Source: Bombyx mori
Taxonomy: Eukaryota; Arthropoda; Insecta; Lepidoptera; Bombycidae
DNA: 64,000 bases
NCBI RefSeq assembly: GCF_030269925.1
Contig: NC_085133.1
Location: 1,942,001-2,006,000 of the forward strand
Direction of reading: 5' to 3'
The notes under the pieces were generated by a model that saw only the letters and a list, made by a program, of their open reading frames with translations, ran no database searches and was not told the DNA's origin. The translations under genes and the position numbers were made by a program. Shown piece after piece: positions 12,409-27,479 of this stretch. Within the stretch, counting starts at the first letter, position 1; every line of letters begins with the position of its first letter.

Positions 12409-12824
12409 CTAGAGGTCCCGCAGTAGTCGAAATTCGACTATAATTAATTGGAATTGTAAGTTTGTACACTATTATGATTGTATTTTATACTTCTATAATC
12501 ACAAATTTCGCCAAGGCTACACTATAAAAATATTAAGAAAGTCAAACAATATTTAATCTATTCTCAATTTGACAACAGACGCCAAGAACAAAAGTTTGAC
12601 AATAAATAGTATGCCTGCGTGTGCGCGTCAAATACATGGTATGTAGTGTGTGTAATGTTTTCTTTATTGATTTAATGTATCTTTTATGCATTATTTTAAA
12701 AAAATTAGCATTGCGCACTTCTTCTCTATATTCTCTATAAGTGTGAAAAATTTCATACTCCTCCGTCCGCGCAATTTTCGTAAAAAGGGATACAAAGTTT
12801 TTGCTTCACGTATTAATATATAGA
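12409..12824 (-). mobile_element. non-autonomous Helitron, inverted partner of 9596-9997
   Basis: Same family as 9596-9997 in opposite orientation: TC start at 12824 after host A, CTAG end at 12409 before host T. The pair forms arms of about 0.4 kb separated by 2.4 kb. Confidence 0.8.
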
Positions 12825-12934
12825 TGAAGTAACTTTTTTTTGTTGAAAACTACAACAACTTCTGTCATTGTAGATTTTAAATAAAGCGTTAATATAACAA
12901 ATTACTTATTTTTGAACCAGATGGGTCAACGAAC

Positions 12935-13285
12935 TCGAGACGCAACTGCTGTTGGGTGATCACCAGAAATGCCGCCACTAACCTTGAGGCTTCTATCCGA
13001 TGATTTGCAAGCGAAGTAAATTGCCCCTTAGAAATAAGGTGACACTCTACAAAGCTTGCATACACCCCGTCATGACCTATGCAAGTGAAGTGTTCGCTCA
13101 CGCGGCCCGCACTAACTTGAAACCCCTTCATATAATACAATCCCGTTTTTACAGGATAGCCGCCGGAGCCCCATGGTTCATCCGAAATGTGGATCTCCAC
13201 GTCATCATAGACCTGAAATCCATCGATAAGTATCTACCGTCGGCACCAGTGCGCCATTTCGATGATTTAACACAATTGGTATTAT
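12935..13285 (+). pseudogene. LINE reverse-transcriptase C-terminal fragment (jockey-like)
   Basis: The frame 13000-13287 reads RSKLPLRNKVTLYKACI, then HPVMTYASEVFAHA and GAPWFIRNVDLH, which is the conserved thumb region after the RT catalytic core in jockey-clade non-LTR elements. The frame is disrupted upstream of 13000, and there is no catalytic core or endonuclease. Dead LINE fragment. Confidence 0.8.
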
Positions 13286-13395
13286 GATTTATCGTAACGT
13301 TTTAAAAAGAAAATATGTTAACTGCCAGCTTCTGCTATCAAATCAAGTTGCTCTATGTAAGTGCAAGTTTTTTTTTCACGTTTGAAGCAAAGTTT

Positions 13396-13560
13396 TTTAT
13401 TTTTTTTTTATTGCCCCTGTAGGCTGACGAGCGTACGGTCCACGTGATGGTGAGTCGTTACCGTCGCCCATGGACTTCAGCAATGCGCGGGGCAGAGCCA
13501 AGCCGCTGCCTACCGTTATGTACTCTCCATAAGCCTCGTTTGAAGCAGGACACATTAATA
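13396..13560 (-). repeat. repeat family B
   Basis: Poly-T followed by ATTGCCCCTGTAGGC and CCCATGGACTTCAGCAATGC: a minus-strand copy of the family B 3' end. Confidence 0.8.
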
Positions 13561-15600
13561 CCCTTTCCTTCCTATCCAGGTCTACCTCGTTGGTTGGTAC
13601 AAAACTAGGTAGTGCTAGTCACCTGTAGTTTCACAATCAGGGACGCAACTTCCTGATCTGCAGACGCCCAGTTGGCACCACAGCAAAGGTAAGTCCGAAA
13701 TAACAGTGTGGCGACTAGCTAATTATAGATGACAACATAATTTCGGGGAACTCTCTGTGTTGGGACTGCGGCAGATATTTCGATGTATTTACGTTGTGTT
13801 CAACTTTATTTTTAAATTAAACGTCACGGGTTAAAGTGTATGAAAAATGCTTCTGAAAACGCAGTTTGGCTGCGCTGATGAATCACGGGCACGAGGCTTT
13901 TAGAATTCCATTAATAAATCCAGAGTTAGGTGAACGCATGTAAACTAGATTTGCGCTGGATGCAAGGAACGCAGGACCGATCTTCGTGGCTTGTATGAGG
14001 CCTATATCCAATAGTGGATGTATGTGGGGGATAAAATAGATGAACGCGTGAATGCATCGCAACACACGTTTGCGAGATTGCGATAGTTATCAGTACTAAC
14101 ATATATGCCATCCATAGCAAGGTCTGTTTCCCGAAACTAGAATATACAATTTTGCAAATATTCTTTCTATAGCACAATTTGATTGCACGATATAATTCCG
14201 TCTATGGTGAAATTTACTTGTGAATACATATTATTTCCAAACATTAGGCTCTTTTCCGATAACATCAATGAAACCATTTGAATGTAACAAAAAACTCGAG
14301 TGCACCAAAATATTATTTATTAGATATTTATTTATGTTTAATTTACACACAGATGTATTTATAGTTTTATTAATTGTTTTTCATTATTATAACCGAGACG
14401 AATCTAATGACGCCACATATGCTCGAATTCATGAGAAGGTTTGCGCTGTAGAGCGTGTCAAAGAATTTTGATACCTCTGTGAAATTTTGTGGACCTCATT
14501 CGACAGTCGGTTAAAAATTAGGTCAAAATTATTAAGGCAATCGTACGGCTTTTTCCTTCCCACCATTGTTTCGAGGAAAACATGCGGCTTTATCCATTAC
14601 AAATAAGGTCATTCTGAGCCCAAGACCAGACGAAATAAAAGGAATATCACATTAGCACACTTTAGGAGCGCACTATTCGTGTCACGGTCTCGCTTGGGTT
14701 ATTTTAGTAACAATGTTTGATACGTCTGAAATTTTATGTACACCTTATTTTCGCCTCCGCCAGTGCAAGTTTTGACTTTGAGATTTTCCAGTTGTCTTGA
14801 TTTGCAGGTGAATTTATAATGCGTCCAAGGTCACGAGATATCGCCAATGGGGTCGGGTCAGTTTCGAACGAGTAAAAAAGTAGTAGTAGTACACTTTTAT
14901 GATTCTTCAGTCCTATGAGCCAAAATTATGACGGAAAACGTTAGAAGATCCAATCTAGATGACAGGAACGGAAAGCTGTGAAGGAAATTTGGAACTGCCC
15001 ATGCCGATGACTACTTACATGATATCGCTACAAAGTAAAGATAGACTTTTGTTTTCCTATTACACATATGTTTAATGTCATATAGAATTAGTTGTTTAAG
15101 GTTTTAGATAATTATGATTTATTTATTTACCATTATGCATTTTTAATGTAATAGATTTAAAATGTTTGTCGCCTAATAGGTAAGGCAGTCGGTGTATTTC
15201 TTGTTCCAATACTACTAGTATACTGGAATTCAAACGGGCTAATCTGCATACACTTTTACTGCATGGGATATTAGTATGCTTTTAATAAAACAAACGTAGT
15301 AAGGATGGGAACGAATGAGCATTATTAAAAGCTTTGTAACGTGAGTACTGCAAGTAAAAGTTTCGTGGCGACGCCGGGCGAATTTGCGAACTGCCTTTAG
15401 CGAGCACCCTGCGCGAATATTAAAAGATACGTCGAGACGTGTTAAGCGTGTTTGTTTTACAAAAAGGGAAATTGTCGGATGACGAGGTCTTTCGGACCTT
15501 GGAATTGTCGCTTAATTTAAAACCACAAGTGTATGCAATCGGCCGGTGAACAAAGGCACTTCAGAGTTCCATACACGCCTAGAAGAAGTTTGATGAAAGA
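13561..15600. other. no recognised gene
   Basis: Several open frames of 60-83 codons without domain character. No shared repeat recognised, apart from a short TAGTAGTAG run near 14880. Confidence 0.4.
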
Positions 15601-15672
15601 GATCTTTTTTAGTAATACTAATAATAATAAAAGCCTTTTTTCAGACGCAAAGGATATTTACAAATAATAAAC

Positions 15673-16020
15673 TTAAATTAACGACTCTGCCGAGTCGATG
15701 ACATCGACAACTTCATCTGTTTGCCCAGCTTTGGTAAAGGCCTCCTCCATTTCTTTCCACTCTACTCGGTTTAGAGCTTTCTTTGTCCATAGTTTTCCTG
15801 CTACCGTCTTTATCTCGTCTTCCCACCTCCGAATCTGTCTGCCTCGTTTCCTTTTTCTATCTCTAGGGTACCAAAACACTATGCTTTTGTTCCATTTTTC
15901 GATGCCTCTTATTGTATGTCCTGTCCATTGCCATTTTAGTTTCCGAATTCTAGTTTAAACATTTTGTATCTTATTGCGACCTCTAATGACTTTGTTTCGT
16001 ACTCTGTCTGATTTTCTTAA
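15673..16020 (-). pseudogene. LINE RT C-terminal fragment (RTE-like)
   Basis: On the minus strand the frame contains KLKWQWTGHTIRGIEKW, then RGRQIRRWEDEIKTVAG and KALNRVEWKEMEEAF, the WxGH...RW.D.I C-terminal signature of many insect LINE polymerases. The stop is near 15673 and the upstream part is missing. Confidence 0.75.
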
Positions 16021-16089
16021 ATTCAGCATGCAGATTTTTTTATTAGGAAATGACTAATGATTTAGTAACTCGGAACAAATCACGCTCGG

Positions 16090-16290
16090 TCATCAGCCCA
16101 CTGAGTTTCTCGCCGGATCTTCTCAGTGGGTCGCGTTTCCGATGCGGTAGTAGATTCTGCGAAGCACGGCTCTTGCGGGTTCGTGTTAGCAACGCCGTCA
16201 GGTTTGAGCCCCGTGAGCTCACTTACTAGTTAAGATTACGCTGGAATAGCATGTCAAGGCTACCAGCTCAGGTAGAAAAAAAAAAAACAA
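16090..16290 (+). repeat. repeat family L
   Basis: Plus-oriented copy from CCCACTGAGTTTCTCGCCGG to GGCTACCAGCTCAGGTAG, then a 12-base A run. Confidence 0.8.
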
Positions 16291-16728
16291 CTCGGTCATC
16301 CGGCCCCAATTTAGGATTCCCTGTATTGAAGAGACTGACATACATACTTATATTCGTTCAATTTCGTTCGTAAGCTTTGGTTACGAACTCAACTTGTTTC
16401 TTCTCTTGTTGAACCTTTTTTTTCTGTGAGTTATTGTGGGATCGGTGCAGATTATCTTAGTCATAGAAAGCTGTATTCTCGGTTGCGATATCTGACGCCC
16501 TCATGTCCAGACTTTATTGCATAAACCGCCAACTTTCTATCACTTCGCCTCAATATCTGCTTGCATTCTCTTTATGCATTTGTTTAATGTTTCATCATTT
16601 TGATGTTTGCCTGGTACTTTCGATTATTTAATTTAAGGAACAGTCCTATTTTAACACAGTTCCACAATTCTGTTCTTGCTTTGCTAGATTGCACCTTCTG
16701 CCACGCGAATAATAATAAAAAAGTGCGT

Positions 16729-17513
16729 GCGTACAAAGTACACATGTCAGAAGTGAAACTTCTTTGGCGAGCTAATTTATAAGTCTTGCTTATATTTATA
16801 CAAATCTAAAACTTTAGATTTCCGAGACTTAGAGGAAGGGAAAAAGGAAGATATGTTCCCGCCAAAAGTCTGTCAAATGTCAATCTCAAATCTCAGTGTT
16901 GACAGTCACATTATGTTTAGATTTCTAAATTGTAAATGACTAATATTTTGCCAATTGAATTGACTAATTTAATCTTAGTTCATTCATTAACCATAATAAT
17001 ATTAAGCTGTAGTTTGTCTGTCTGTTATCGAACTAACCCCTGTATATATATGTTGTATGTATATTGTATGTATATTGTTTTAGGTAAATCAACAGAGATC
17101 CTGTCATCAAACATTCTTAGCTACACTCACTTAATTCTTAGTGAATATCTGTGACCTTGCTCGTTTACGAAGCCCGCTATAGAAAGCAGAGTATTAAATA
17201 CACTTGACATTGGCGAAATCTAAAAAGAAACGCCATAAACCTAAGAGATAGATAGACTAATTTAATTTCATGCTATTTAATTAATGTTCCAAATTCTTTT
17301 CATTTCATTTCAATTCCTATTAGCATTTTTCACGAAAAAATTATAAAATATTAGGCTGTATGGTATGATACATTTGCCTTTCCAGTTGGAAAAATACAAC
17401 AACTACTACTACTGACATTTGACAAGTACTTAAGACACTTCCGTTGCATACCTGCGTGACGTTACGTCTGTAAAAATTTTACCCTCATGCGCTTAAAGAA
17501 GTTTCACTTCAAA
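16729..17513. repeat. inverted-repeat element, GAAGTGAAACTTCTTT family (MITE S)
   Basis: Left end carries AGAAGTGAAACTTCTTTGG (about 16749-16767) and the right end AAAGAAGTTTCACTTC (about 17498-17513). The same terminal motifs occur at 35361-35722, 39187-39258 and 47742-48108, so this looks like a MITE family with variable interior. No transposase frame seen. Confidence 0.55.
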
Positions 17514-17571
17514 AATTGAACTCCCAAAGTGCAACTGAGATAATTCTCGAAACTGTGATGATAATGCAAGA

Positions 17572-17735
17572 CCTTACCCACTGAGTCTCTCGCCTGATCT
17601 GGTAGTAGATTCAGCAAAGCCCTGCTCTTGCTAGGGCTAGTGTTAGCAATTCTCTCAGGTTGAGCTCGTGAGCTCACCTACACGTCAAGGAGAAGCTGAT
17701 ATAGCCTCTCAAGGCTATCAGCATAGGTAGGAAAA
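17572..17735 (+). repeat. repeat family L, short copy
   Basis: CCCACTGAGTCTCTCGCC start and AGCATAGGTAGGAAAAAAA end. Confidence 0.75.
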
Positions 17736-18744
17736 AAAGGACTAAAACAAAATATCTTACTCCTTAACACTGTGACCTTGTCCTTAATATTTCATAATTA
17801 CTCATAATACATAAATATTTTTGTGTTTTAATAAATATTAGCCTTGGATCTTGCGAACAACAGAACGGCCTTAATGACTCAGATTGTTCTGACCGCACGT
17901 TTCCAGGACTCGATTGGAACTCCATTGAAATTGTGTGTTTACTCAACAGTTTCGAGCTGATGCAATTGCCTTCGAGAAACATTGCGTCATGGGTTCGCAT
18001 CATCAGCGGTCGTATTTGAAATTGATTTATTGGTAAGTGGGGATTTTTTTAAAGAAAACAACTGAATGTGTTGTTATTCTTCCTCTTCAATTAATCAAAT
18101 TTTGGCTGTCTAGTGACTATCTAGAGAAACATCATCGCATCTTTTATCTTGGTAGGAATAGAGTACTCTAGGTATTTATACCATATACACTGCAATCTCC
18201 CACTACGAAAACCCGAAGAAGACTAGTGCTGAAAATCAGAGGACTTTAAGAATGATTTTATCCATAGCAAAAGTTAAAAATGAGGCTGTTTTCGTGTTGG
18301 ACCCAAATTATTTATGGCCAGGTTTCTGAGTTACCGGAGGAAGTAGCATGCAACCTACATGCTACATTTTTCTCGATAGTTAGCAGGATTGTTAGCAGTG
18401 TAATAACAGAAGAATAGACCGCCTGGTTTTTAAGGTTCTATGTGTAAATAATATCAACAGATATATACGAAAAACGTAAAGTTTTTGTGACATGAATTCG
18501 ATTGAACTATTCGACAACAGTCGCACTCTCCAAATCCGCACGGCTATCTGTGCACGCTTTAATGACTAGCTGTTGTTGATGGCGACAACAAAATTTCCAC
18601 CGATCATCTATAAGCATGACCTAGAAATTCCAAGTCGGCTACCATCCAATTCGAACACAGATAGCAATAATATTTAAAATAGACTTACCTATTTATACGC
18701 GCTTATCAAACACCCTTTTGTCATTACGCAAAATAAGCGTCCTA
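17736..18744. other. no recognised gene
   Basis: No repeat or gene recognised. The open frame at 17764-18003 (-) has no family resemblance. Confidence 0.4.
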
Positions 18745-18995
18745 TCTTTTTATTTTTTATTGCTTAGATGGGTGGACGAGCTCACAGCCCACCTGGTGTT
18801 GAGTGGTTACTGGAGCCCATAGACATCTACAACGTAAATGCGCCGCCCACCTTGAAATATAAGTTCTAATGTCTCAAGTATAGTTACAACGGCTGCCCCA
18901 CCCTTCAAAACCGAAACGCATTACTGCTTCACGGCAGAAATACGCAGGGTGGTGGTACCTACCCGCGCGGACTCACAAGAGGTCCTACCACCACT
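18745..18995 (-). repeat. Bm1-like SINE, 5'-truncated
   Basis: T-rich start, ATTGCTTAGATGGGTGGACG, and an end at CCTACCACCA. Little diverged. Confidence 0.85.
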
Positions 18996-20155
18996 ATCTA
19001 TACTATTTTTTTGCTTCATCTTTGAAGTCATCCAAGCTAGAAGCGTTTGTACTCAAACCATCTCAAATCTGAACACAGCCCCGCTAATCACGAAGCCACA
19101 AAACTGGTACGTATGTAAACATTATTATGATGACATCAGCGGCGCTAATATTAAAACTTGGCACCACACAACGCATGGATCATACGAAACACTGGGGTAT
19201 CGGGAAACCGGGATTATTTGGAGGAGCGTAAACAATCAGAACTACTTACCAATTCGATTTTTAGTTCACGAAAGCGATTTTACAGATCAACGCCACATCT
19301 AAATTAGGTATTGATATTGGAATTAGAAATATCAGTCAAATATTGTTTACCATAATTTTATATACCTAATATTAATCTTCAGTTTCATACATTTTGTGCC
19401 CACAGGTCCATGGTTGTGTATTCGTAACTCATGTAAAATATCGATACAAAATTACGTATATGAAGGTTGATTTTTTAAGAGTAATTCTATTTAGATTTAT
19501 CTAAACAGCTCTACATATAAAGAAAAAAGCTGTACATACAAATATAGTCCAGGAGATAACAAGACAAAAGACGAACTGTAGAGTAAATAAATTAATAAAA
19601 AATGGTTGCATAATCCATATTCACGCTGAGAACACGTACTATGGAACAAACAGAGATAGAACAATCATTTATTACAATAAATAGTTTAGGTAACAATAAC
19701 TTTAATAAAATGATGAAATATTTTTCTGACAACAAAACATATTCAGAGCGAAATTCTTATACATAATTAATTATGTCTAAGCAAATATTATTAATAAATC
19801 GAATAATTCTTTGCGCGGCAAAATTTGAATACGCATAAAAAAAAAATTATTCTCAGAAAGACTCCTTCATAATGTTATTTCCGTATCACATGCTTCATTA
19901 TAGAGATTAATGATCATACTGATAAAACTCAATCCATCTTATATTCTAAGAAAACACAATGAAACTTAAGAAAATAAAACCTTAGAAATGAAATAATGAC
20001 CGTGAAAATTATTCATGTATTTGACTTTACATTGACTCACCGTAGCGACAATCCTTTTGTATTCACAAAACAAAGCACAAACACACTTTGAACGGCACTT
20101 CAATTTATTACACAAACATTTGGTAAATAAATACGTTATTTTATAATATTTCCTT
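18996..20155. other. no recognised gene
   Basis: The open frame 18949-19302 starts inside the SINE and runs out of it, so I do not regard it as a gene. The rest is AT-rich without recognised features. Confidence 0.4.
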
Positions 20156-20157
20156 TT

Positions 20158-20260
20158 TAAAATTCGTCGTGTCGTGGCGCTCGCGCTTTTGCGTTCGCGC
20201 GCGGAATGAAGCGAGTTGCGCGCGCATTCGATCCCCGCGCTCGCAACAGAAATAGTCGTG
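20158..20260. other. short CpG-rich patch
   Basis: A roughly 100 bp block with many CG dinucleotides (repeated GCGCTCGCG / TTCGCGCGCGG motifs) inside AT-rich DNA. It could be a promoter-proximal or non-coding exon patch, but no adjoining gene is recognisable. Confidence 0.35.
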
Positions 20261-20933
20261 AGTCAGTTTTAGTTTCAAGAAATTAAATTCAAAAGAAAAA
20301 TATTTTGTTTCGAATATGCACATATTCACAAGTATGACCGCAATTCATGATAAAGATATAAAAGTTATTAATGTCTGAAAAGAATGATTTTTTAGTTGTT
20401 TCTTATTCGAACTCTTTCAGTCGTGTAGTTGGAGTAGAATGTAGTAGGTACATAATAATAATACTAATAATTTGTTTATTTTTCTCTTAAAGTTATAATA
20501 CAAATACATATAGAGATTAACTAGATTAATTAGGTGCGATGCGGTGAGATGGTACCATCCTGGTTAATTCCATAAAGTTGTAATGTCTACAGGTTCTAAG
20601 TATCAGTTGGAGGGCCTGAGCTTTAACAATAAAAAACTTTTACTTGAAAATTGGTACTTCAAAAATTTTTAAATTTCAATAACCACGATTTTGCTTCGGA
20701 TTGTGAGCTTCCTCCTTCATTTTAATGAACTCAGCTAAAACAAGTTTTTCACAAACTTTATTAAGCTTCTAAAAGTGTTCACAGATGGCAGTAGTTAGCG
20801 ATCTGATATGATGGCGCGATTAAACGTACGTATTGAAAGTGAACCCAACATCCGTAGTTGGTATATTTAGTTCTGTCTTGTTGTAGTAGATGGCAGTAAT
20901 AGTTTAGTTGGACTTTAAAATAAATAAATTTTA

Positions 20934-21167
20934 TCGATGCTTGAAAGGCAAACGTGACTAAGCGACAATAGCTGTTTTGTACATAAATGATAGGCAATAA
21001 CCATATTCGATGCGCAAAAAATATATATTTCTAGGTCTATTAAAATCATTTCAATCCTACAGCTAGATTCGTTAAAATATAATTTTTGTCAGGTATTTCA
21101 ACTTTAAATTAGTCTACTGTAAAGTTCACGCATTGTCGCTTAGTCACGTTTGCCTTTCAAGCGTCGA
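20934..21167. repeat. MITE with 36 bp terminal inverted repeats and TTA flanks
   Basis: Left end TCGATGCTTGAAAGGCAAAC and its complement at the right end (TTTGCCTTTCAAGCGTCGA). Directly flanked by TTA on both sides, the 3 bp target duplication typical of PIF/Harbinger elements. 234 bp, no coding. A longer relative is at 35273-35870. Confidence 0.8.
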
Positions 21168-21171
21168 TTAA

Positions 21172-21465
21172 TAATAGTTTAAAAAAACTAACAAAATACG
21201 CTTTTATAGAAAATCCAACTAAAAATAGAAAATGAATTTTAATAAATTTGAATTAAAAATAGTGTAAGAAAAAATGATTTTATTTGTTAAAAAGCGTGAG
21301 GTGCTTTTCAGGATATTATCAAAATAACCCTTCTACTCATATCTGTTCATAAAATATTTACTTATATAACTACTGATACTTTGACGAAATCATGTTAAAG
21401 AATTCCGTTACAAACATACATATATACATACGTCTGAAGCTAATAAAAGCGTATTAAAAAGGGGT
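21172..21465 (+). repeat. RTE-like LINE 3' tail
   Basis: Block from AACAAAATACGCTTTTATAG to ACGTCTGAAGCTAATAAAAG. Shared with 43268-43535 and 53305-53605, which also carry AAATTTCGAGTTAATCCGAC. It begins five bases after the MITE. Confidence 0.65.
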
Positions 21466-23760
21466 TGTCAAATTATATTTGTGTTATTGTGTGCACAGCT
21501 GTTAATGATGAAATCACTGGGTGTGTCCCGCGACTCCACCTATAGTTTGTCGAAAACAATTATGAAATTGGATTTGTAAAATGAACATTTAAAATATAAC
21601 TAATTCTAAGCTGAGAGTCAAATTTAAAACTAAAGTTTTGTATAGCCGAATATACCTACCGCTAAGCTGATGGTAGCTGACTGCCTTTGCCAATCTACTG
21701 TTAATAGAGAAGGATTTCTTTCAAATTTGTTTTGGCGGAAACTATGATGTCATAGCACTCAGGAAACACTATGTACCTAGTTGATTTCAAAAGTGGCTGA
21801 TACGAAAATCGTTCGTTGGAAAAACGATGTCTCTTAAACCGACAATTTGTGGCACTTATTATAGTTTGTAGCACTTATAGTATCTAGTAGACAACTTATT
21901 ATTGTTCTATACGATCCAATAGTGGCAAAAGCTTTCTATTTCACACACCACGTTATATTTTGACATTTTTAAATAAAAGCTGAACATATTGCATTGCAAA
22001 TCACACGATAACCTTTTAACATAAGTAATATGATAAAAAAAATGAAATTCCCAGGAAAGTGATATGTATTGACCTTATGAAATTAACCCATACGTCATGG
22101 TCTTTAATCTTTATTGAATATACATAATAATATAGTATATATTAGCTACAGTTAAGGGTTTAATTAATTTGATAGACTGAACTACTAACTTTTACACTTA
22201 TCCCTTTCCCGTGGCAATCATTAGTGAGAACAATGTTATACTATGTAAGTAATTAAGCCCACGGTATATTTCCATGACCTCATTGGATATATTATTACGA
22301 CTTACAATCACGCTTTTACCTAACTTGCCTAAAACAACGGATTAAGTTGGATAGTTTATTCGTGATATCTTTTCAGTAGCCTTATTGGGCATCACTAGTC
22401 CACCAAGCAGACGTCCGACGAATCCACATTCTACTTTCTTTCACTCTCGAAGTTCATGCATTAATTCAAGAGGTTTCATGCAGTGCTCAATGCTCATGTA
22501 TTTTATACGAAGACCGTAGTTAAAGACTGTGTGTGCTTCCGTTAAGATCAAAACAATGCTATATTAAGGTACCACTCAAGCGGTCTGATGGTAACTTAAT
22601 CCTAGAATGATGACATGTCAGTCAAACGTGTATAAAACATACGTTTAAAAAAATTGATACAAGAAAAGGTCTACACAGTATTAGCTAAAATGACTGGCAC
22701 CTTTTAAGAAAAGATACTTTTTTGTCCTTCCTATTTGCTGGTGGCCTAAATGGCTATTTCAACTACACGCAAACTGGAGAAAATGGAGTCTTCGAACAGA
22801 GATAATTTAGAAGTTCAGAGCGAATTAAGTAGTAGAATGATTGATTAGATAAACAGGCTGATAATCGCTTGAAAATAAAAACGAGCAGGAGAAGTGATCT
22901 TCGGATATATGTAATTGGGGGACCAAAAAATGATAACTCGAAACTCGAACAGAGCTAAGGGCTTTGCTTTTTAAATAATTAAACAGACGTTTTCTCTCTA
23001 TAGATTACAGGTTTTTTCGCGTGTGACGGTCTCATCTATGGTGTACAACAGGGATGTCCAAACTAGAGATTTCAGAAACCAAAAAAATAATAATACCATT
23101 CTTACACTTATAAAGAACTCTGTCTTTCTGTCTGAAAGAAGAAACAAGAAATAATGAGAGACGTTGTGTAAATATATTACTGTGTAATAGATCTGTAGCG
23201 ATGATCGAATATTCTAGTACGAGCGTATAATAATCTTAACATTATATGCCTGTTTGGAGTGTTATTCTATAATAACAGTCTATTGAATCACTTAACATCA
23301 TACTAATTAACGGCATATCCCAAAGAACTAATGCATTTAATCGTCAAGAAAACAATAATTACAGCGGATAGGTACTGTCATCCTATTTTTGTATTTTTGA
23401 TTAAAAACGGACTTTTATAAAGTATAAGTAGGTATTTCTAAAAATCTAATTTTCCTTGTTGATGCTACACAATTTTTAAATACATTTACCAACATTTACT
23501 GACTGCACAAATAGTAGACGCGATCCGTGCCTTCCATGCTTAGCATGCATAGCAGCCCTGGTTTAAAGTACCATTGTGTTGTGTATAGTAAATTTTTCAA
23601 TGTGTGCGTTTAGACGCGATTGGATGATTTCACATACAAAAACGTAATTTTACTACCATAAAACTATACAGTTTAATCTAATTTCACTATAAAATTAAAT
23701 AATAATTCACAGTTTGGCGAAATTAAGAGTAGTATTCGAAAAAAACATACTTTCAATTCC
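21466..23760. other. no recognised gene
   Basis: 2.3 kb without a protein-like frame or repeat shared with the rest of the window. Confidence 0.4.
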
Positions 23761-23789
23761 ATATTGATTTTGCACACACATGAACAAAA

Positions 23790-23900
23790 GGTTTCTGGCA
23801 GTGGTCGCGTGGGAACCCCACCGCGCCGGCCCCGCGGAACCCAGTCGACACTCACACAGAGTAAAGCTTTTAGTGTTGGGACACTGCATCGCAACCGCAC
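23790..23900. other. GC-rich patch with overlapping short open frames
   Basis: A block (CACCGCGCCGGCCCCGCGGA) with open frames of 60-75 codons on both strands, none with recognisable similarity. It could be a coding exon or part of an unrecognised repeat. Confidence 0.3.
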
Positions 23901-24235
23901 ATTTATCGGTTTAATTGTAATTTGTGTCTACTTTTTGTTTAAAATTTTATCATTCTGAAAATAATTAGTTTTGAGCTAAGTCTGCTTATTTTAAGAATGC
24001 TTTCAATATGGAATTTCAAATTAACTTTTTTCGTTTGCCAATAATAGTACTGTATTGAGCTGCAGTGTTCTCTAGCCGCAGTTGTAGCGGTTGTAGAAGT
24101 GAATCGCGAGCATGACGAAAATCTCGACTAGGTGATATCTTAATGTTTATACGAACCGAATGCTTCAGGTCGGTTGTCTCAGCTTTTATGGATCAACCAT
24201 GAAATTATAAATAAACTCAAATTTCGAAAGCTTAG

Positions 24236-24450
24236 GTTTTTTTTTTTCTTAGTTGGATGGACAAGCTCACGGCCCACCTGATGTTAAGTAGTTAATGAAG
24301 CCCATAGACATCAACAACGTAAATACCGCCACCTACTTTGAGATATGAGTTCTAAGGTTTCAGTTTTTAGAGTACAGTGGCCCTACCCTTCAAGTCGAAA
24401 CGCATTACTGCTACATGGCATAAATAGGCATTAATAGGCAGAAATGGTAC
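24236..24450 (-). repeat. Bm1-like SINE, strongly diverged
   Basis: Poly-T start and altered GGCCCACCTGATGTTAAG / TTACTGCTACATGGCA blocks. Confidence 0.7.
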
Positions 24451-24499
24451 AGTAAAGGTTCATTTCAATGACCATGAGGCGATCCCATCTATAAAAAGT

Positions 24500-24718
24500 T
24501 TCTAAGTATCTAAGTTTCTCGCAGGATCTTTGGATCGTGAATTCGATCTGGTAATAGATGTATTCGTGAAGTAGCTGCCCTTAAGCTGTTTAGTCTCTTT
24601 TGGGGGCGCTCGGGCAGCTGTTAGCAAATCTCACTCCTCCTGGTTGAACCCGTGCTCACCCACCTGTCTTGGTGAAACTAGAAAGACCTTCGGTCGACAT
24701 GTAATTCTTCCTTCCCAA
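24500..24718 (+). repeat. repeat family L, diverged
   Basis: GTTTCTCGCAGGATC start, and a GCTCACCCACCTG...TTCCCAAAAAAAAA end. Confidence 0.65.
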
Positions 24719-25117
24719 AAAAAAAGGTTCACAAACCGAATATTAATTAACCATTTTGCCTCTAAATTGTACAAACTCAGGGTTTTGTCAGACCGCTTCT
24801 TAGGATGAATATCCTGCATTATCACAAGACTTTTGACTTTGAATTGTCTTTCTGCGAACAGTGTTTGAAAACAATATTTAGGCCTACACAGCGGCCTGGC
24901 TGTAACTAAGACTAATATTCAAATAATCATTCTCAATAAATAAGGGTTAGAAGATTGGTTGGAATTTTTAAAAAGTAAAAAGGAAAATTTAAAAAATTTT
25001 TTTTGGGACGGTCGATGATCAGAAATTTAATGTACAACACTTAAATAAAATTGTCGCCGGTGAATCATCAACCAACCTACATTATTCCAGCAATGGAGAT
25101 ATAATGCAGCTTTTACC

Positions 25118-25232
25118 TTATTGGTGGAGGTTCCAGTGCGGCAATTTTTCAGCCAATCATAACACAGCACGGATAGCGTCATTCCCCAGAACGCCGAACC
25201 TATATAAGCCGTTGTAACGGTTTTCGCCGCAT
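25118..25232 (+). promoter_or_regulatory. alpha-tubulin core promoter
   Basis: TATATAAG at 25201-25208 lies about 25-30 bp before TCA-type initiators near 25228-25235. A CCAAT box is at 25153-25157 and an inverted one (ATTGG) at 25120-25124, the usual NF-Y spacing above a TATA box. The start site is inferred, not measured. Confidence 0.7.
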
Positions 25233-25329
25233 TCACATTCGTTTGGCAAGCCACTTAACCGGTCGCGCTGAACGACGACTGATTATAATTTAATTCTACA
25301 TTTAAGCATAGAAAAAAACTCAAATCAAA

Positions 25330-27401
<2,072 letters not shown>

Positions 27402-27457
27402 GCCAATGAAATATCTTTTATGGCGCACTCGCACCGTTTTACATTCCGGTGAAATGA

Positions 27458-27463
27458 AATAAA
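27458..27463 (+). terminator. alpha-tubulin poly(A) signal
   Basis: AATAAA 57 nt after the stop codon, followed by GT/T-rich sequence. Confidence 0.85.
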
Positions 27464-27479
27464 AAAATGATGTATCGAA

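Noticed and set aside
18949..19302. 117-codon open frame
   Set aside because: Starts inside a SINE and has no recognisable domain.
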